Origin: Drosophila pseudoobscura
Lineage: Eukaryota > Arthropoda > Insecta > Diptera > Drosophilidae
Length of the DNA: 64,000 nt
Direction: 5' to 3'
Assembly: GCF_009870125.1 (NCBI RefSeq)
Contig: NC_046680.1
Location: 20,665,501-20,729,500, forward strand
Position 1 is the stretch's first letter, and the number at the start of each line of letters is the position of its first letter. The translations under genes were made by a program, and so were the position numbers. A model generated the notes under the pieces. The model searched no databases. It worked only from the letters and a program-made list of their open reading frames with translations, and was not told where the DNA came from. Shown in pieces: positions 61,889 through 64,000 of this stretch.

Positions 61889-64000
61889 TCACTCGCTGTT
61901 CACCAGCTCGAACCACTGCCTCATGGCTTCGCTGAGCACCAGCGGAAGCTGATTCAGATCCCTGACAATCACGTAGTAGGGGAACGGGAAACTGTCCAGA
62001 TACGAGCTGATGTTCACCGAACCATCCGCATTCACGACCACATGCTGTATGTCCAGAATGGAGTTCTAGAAGGAGTGTGTGATTAGTACATAGTGCAGTG
62101 AAATCCTTGTTTGGTCCTTTTACCTTATTATCAGGATTGTCAATGATGATGTACACCAGGAAGATGCGCTGCAGTCGCGCCAGTTTGATGGCACTCTTCA
62201 CCTTCTGGGCGCCCTCGCTGAATATGTTGCGGCCATCGCTGAGGATGAGCAGCAGATTCTCAAAGAGTCCATTGTCTCCGCCCAAGCCACTCTCCTCGGC
62301 GTTCGCGGTGCGCATAAAGTCCAACAGTCCGGCAATTTTCGTCTTGTCCTGGGAAAAGTTCAGGGCGTTCACCAATCGCGGGCCATCGAACTGTTCCGTA
62401 TGGTTAAGGATGATCTGTGGTGCCTCGCCGAACGAGACAATGCTTAAGCGTCCACTCTCCAGCAGCGTCAGTGCCTGCGAGACCAGTGAGATGGCCTCCA
62501 GGGTCAGCGTCTTGGAATTATTGTGGTGCATCGACTTGGAATCGTCGATGGCAATCGTGATCTTGTAGTCCCGCTGTGCAGGCTTGGTGCGTCGCAGCCA
62601 GATCTTATCCTTGCGGAACTGGGACGCAATGTAGGGAATGATCTTCTTCATGTTGATACGACGACCGGTGCGATAGTCGCCCTTCAGTCGTGTGCACTTC
62701 GTCGGCTCCAATATGAGGCGCAGCTGCTCGCAGAGCTCGCGAGCATTCTGGGTCATGCGACTGGATATGCTCTGCCAGTTCTCGTAGTCCTCGTGTTGCG
62801 GTTGCGTCTGTATAAAGAGGGGGGCGCGGTTAAAAGGGAGATTACGCAGAGGAATACTCAAACTTACGCCGCGGAATGTGGTCAACTGCTGCTGGTACAT
62901 CTGCCGCAGTTCCATCTGCTGTCCGGTACTTAGCTCCTCAGCATGTGCGCTCTTGTCCATCAGCAGTTCGATGCTGTTCAATCAGAAATTGCCATCAGGG
63001 GTATTCAGGGATTCAGATGTGTCGAATCTACTCACTTGCTATGCGCTGTCGTCTCAGCACTGCGAGGCACTGTCATTGTGGGCACTACCTCTCCCTCGAT
63101 CTCCATGCCTTCGGGTGTCTCCAGGCGATCCTTCGACTGTTCGGTTTTGGAGGGTTTGTCGGACTTTTGCTCCGTCTTCTCCGCTCCTAGCTGTTCGAGC
63201 TGTGCATCTTCCTCCTGGTCGGGTGCTGGCTCTTCGGTTTCCATCAATTCATCGGCATTCTCCGCTTCTGTCTCTTCGTTGGGCACCTCATCCTCCTCCT
63301 GGTGCTGGATCTTCTTCGACTGCTCCTCGGTGGCATTGTCCAAGGTCGTCTTGTCACTGTTCTTCGGGTCCTTGACATGCTGGTACTCCTCTGCCTCGGC
63401 CGGATCCGTTTGGTCCGGCTGCAGCTGCTCGGACTCTTCCGTTTCTTTGGACTCCTTCATCTGATCAATGGTCTTCAGTTGCTTCAATTTATTCTTCTCC
63501 GCTTCTCCTGTTAAAAATGAATCAGATTAGACTTTAATTTCGAATCAGGGAATCTTTGATGCTTGCCCAGAGTGCGCTCCTCGTTGGTGCGTCCCTGCTT
63601 GCGCTTCTCCTGCGTCTGCTTCTCGTTCTTGCGCTCCTCCTGGGACACAGTCTCCTGGGTCTCGGCAACGCCCTGGTGGCCGCCATCGTTGGTCTGCAAA
63701 GGGTTACAAAGGTTGATAATCGAAGGAGTTTATTTACGCTGAAGTATATTCCGAGTGCGCACTTACATCGTTCTCGGCCTGGCCAACGCCATCCTTCTCC
63801 TCGCCCGTTTCCTGCTCGTCCATCTTTTGCTCCTGCTTAACATCCTGATCCTGGGGCTGCTGCACTTGATCCGCGGAGCTGCTCTTCTCGGTCTCGGGCA
63901 CAGACTGCACATTCTCTTCCTTGCTGGACTTGTCCTGCGACTGTGCGTGTTGCTCCGGCTTCTCTTCGCGCTTTTCACCCTCCTCTGGATCCTCTGCATC
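61889..64000 (-). CDS. MDN1: Midasin (MDN1), C-terminal part, runs off the window (exons 64000-63767, 63693-63567, 63507-63036, 62973-62868, 62807-62124, 62065-61889)
   Basis: Midasin is the giant AAA-type ATPase that removes assembly factors from pre-60S ribosomes in the nucleolus. Only its last 599 residues are in the window. First comes the acidic Asp/Glu/Gln-rich region, then the conserved ERTLG element. The C-terminal VWA/MIDAS domain follows: YKITIAIDDSKSM holds the DxSxS metal site, with later strands RLSIVSFGEAP, LLLILSDGRNIF and RIFLVYIIID, ending QWFELVNSE. Phases match across all five introns. One intron, 63508-63566, starts with GC instead of GT. The 5' part must continue beyond 64000. 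An AATAAA at 61677-61672 probably ends the transcript about 115 bases before the caspase start codon. Confidence 0.95.

Noticed and set aside
61875-62981. A single uninterrupted 368-codon frame for the midasin end
   Set aside because: It reads through two introns; the conserved VWA ending needs the spliced exons, ending at the stop at 61889.

Overview
The window is insect genomic DNA, almost certainly from a Drosophila. Genes have short GT-AG introns, Drosophila tRNA genes, a Tweedle cuticle gene, a divergent ionotropic receptor and an FGF8-like ligand of the thisbe/pyramus type. From memory, several of these genes (the 48C FGF pair, Ir48 receptors, S2P, TwdlBeta, Damm, midasin) map to Muller element C (2R 48-49 in D. 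melanogaster), so the block looks syntenic with that region. The many G/C homopolymers, CCCTGC-type runs and microsatellites would suit an obscura-group species, but that is only an impression.

Left part (1-22 kb): an intronless ionotropic receptor on the minus strand (1405-3129), then an FGF gene on the plus strand. Three FGF exons are certain (5339-5462, 15803-15921, 17741-19846). Their phases fit and together they encode the FGF beta-trefoil plus a tail of more than 600 residues of low complexity. A signal-peptide exon is suspected at 3610-3674 but its frame does not join cleanly. The 10 kb intron holds two perfect palindromic Rel/Dorsal-type sites. An AT-rich 3' UTR of about 2.2 kb follows.

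Middle (22-46 kb): a gene-poor stretch of about 9 kb with one tRNA-Ala(UGC), then the GNB1L-type WD-repeat gene (plus), convergent with Sobp (minus). The Sobp gene spans about 10 kb and appears to have two alternative first coding exons. A tRNA-Trp(CCA) lies upstream of it.

Right part (46-64 kb): dense genes. LYRM2 (plus) and the site-2 protease S2P (minus) converge so tightly that their 3' ends probably overlap. A small four-pass membrane gene follows, then a long SLC16-type transporter (864 aa), three further four-exon tetraspan genes in a loose tandem array with a Tweedle cuticle gene between the first two, a short effector-type caspase (Damm-like) and the 3' end of midasin (MDN1), which runs off the window and contains one GC-AG intron.

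Functionally this is a normal chromosomal neighbourhood of unrelated genes rather than one system. The most interesting signals are the putative intronic enhancer elements of the FGF gene, the alternative Sobp starts, the rapidly diverging tetraspan family and the non-canonical splice site in midasin.
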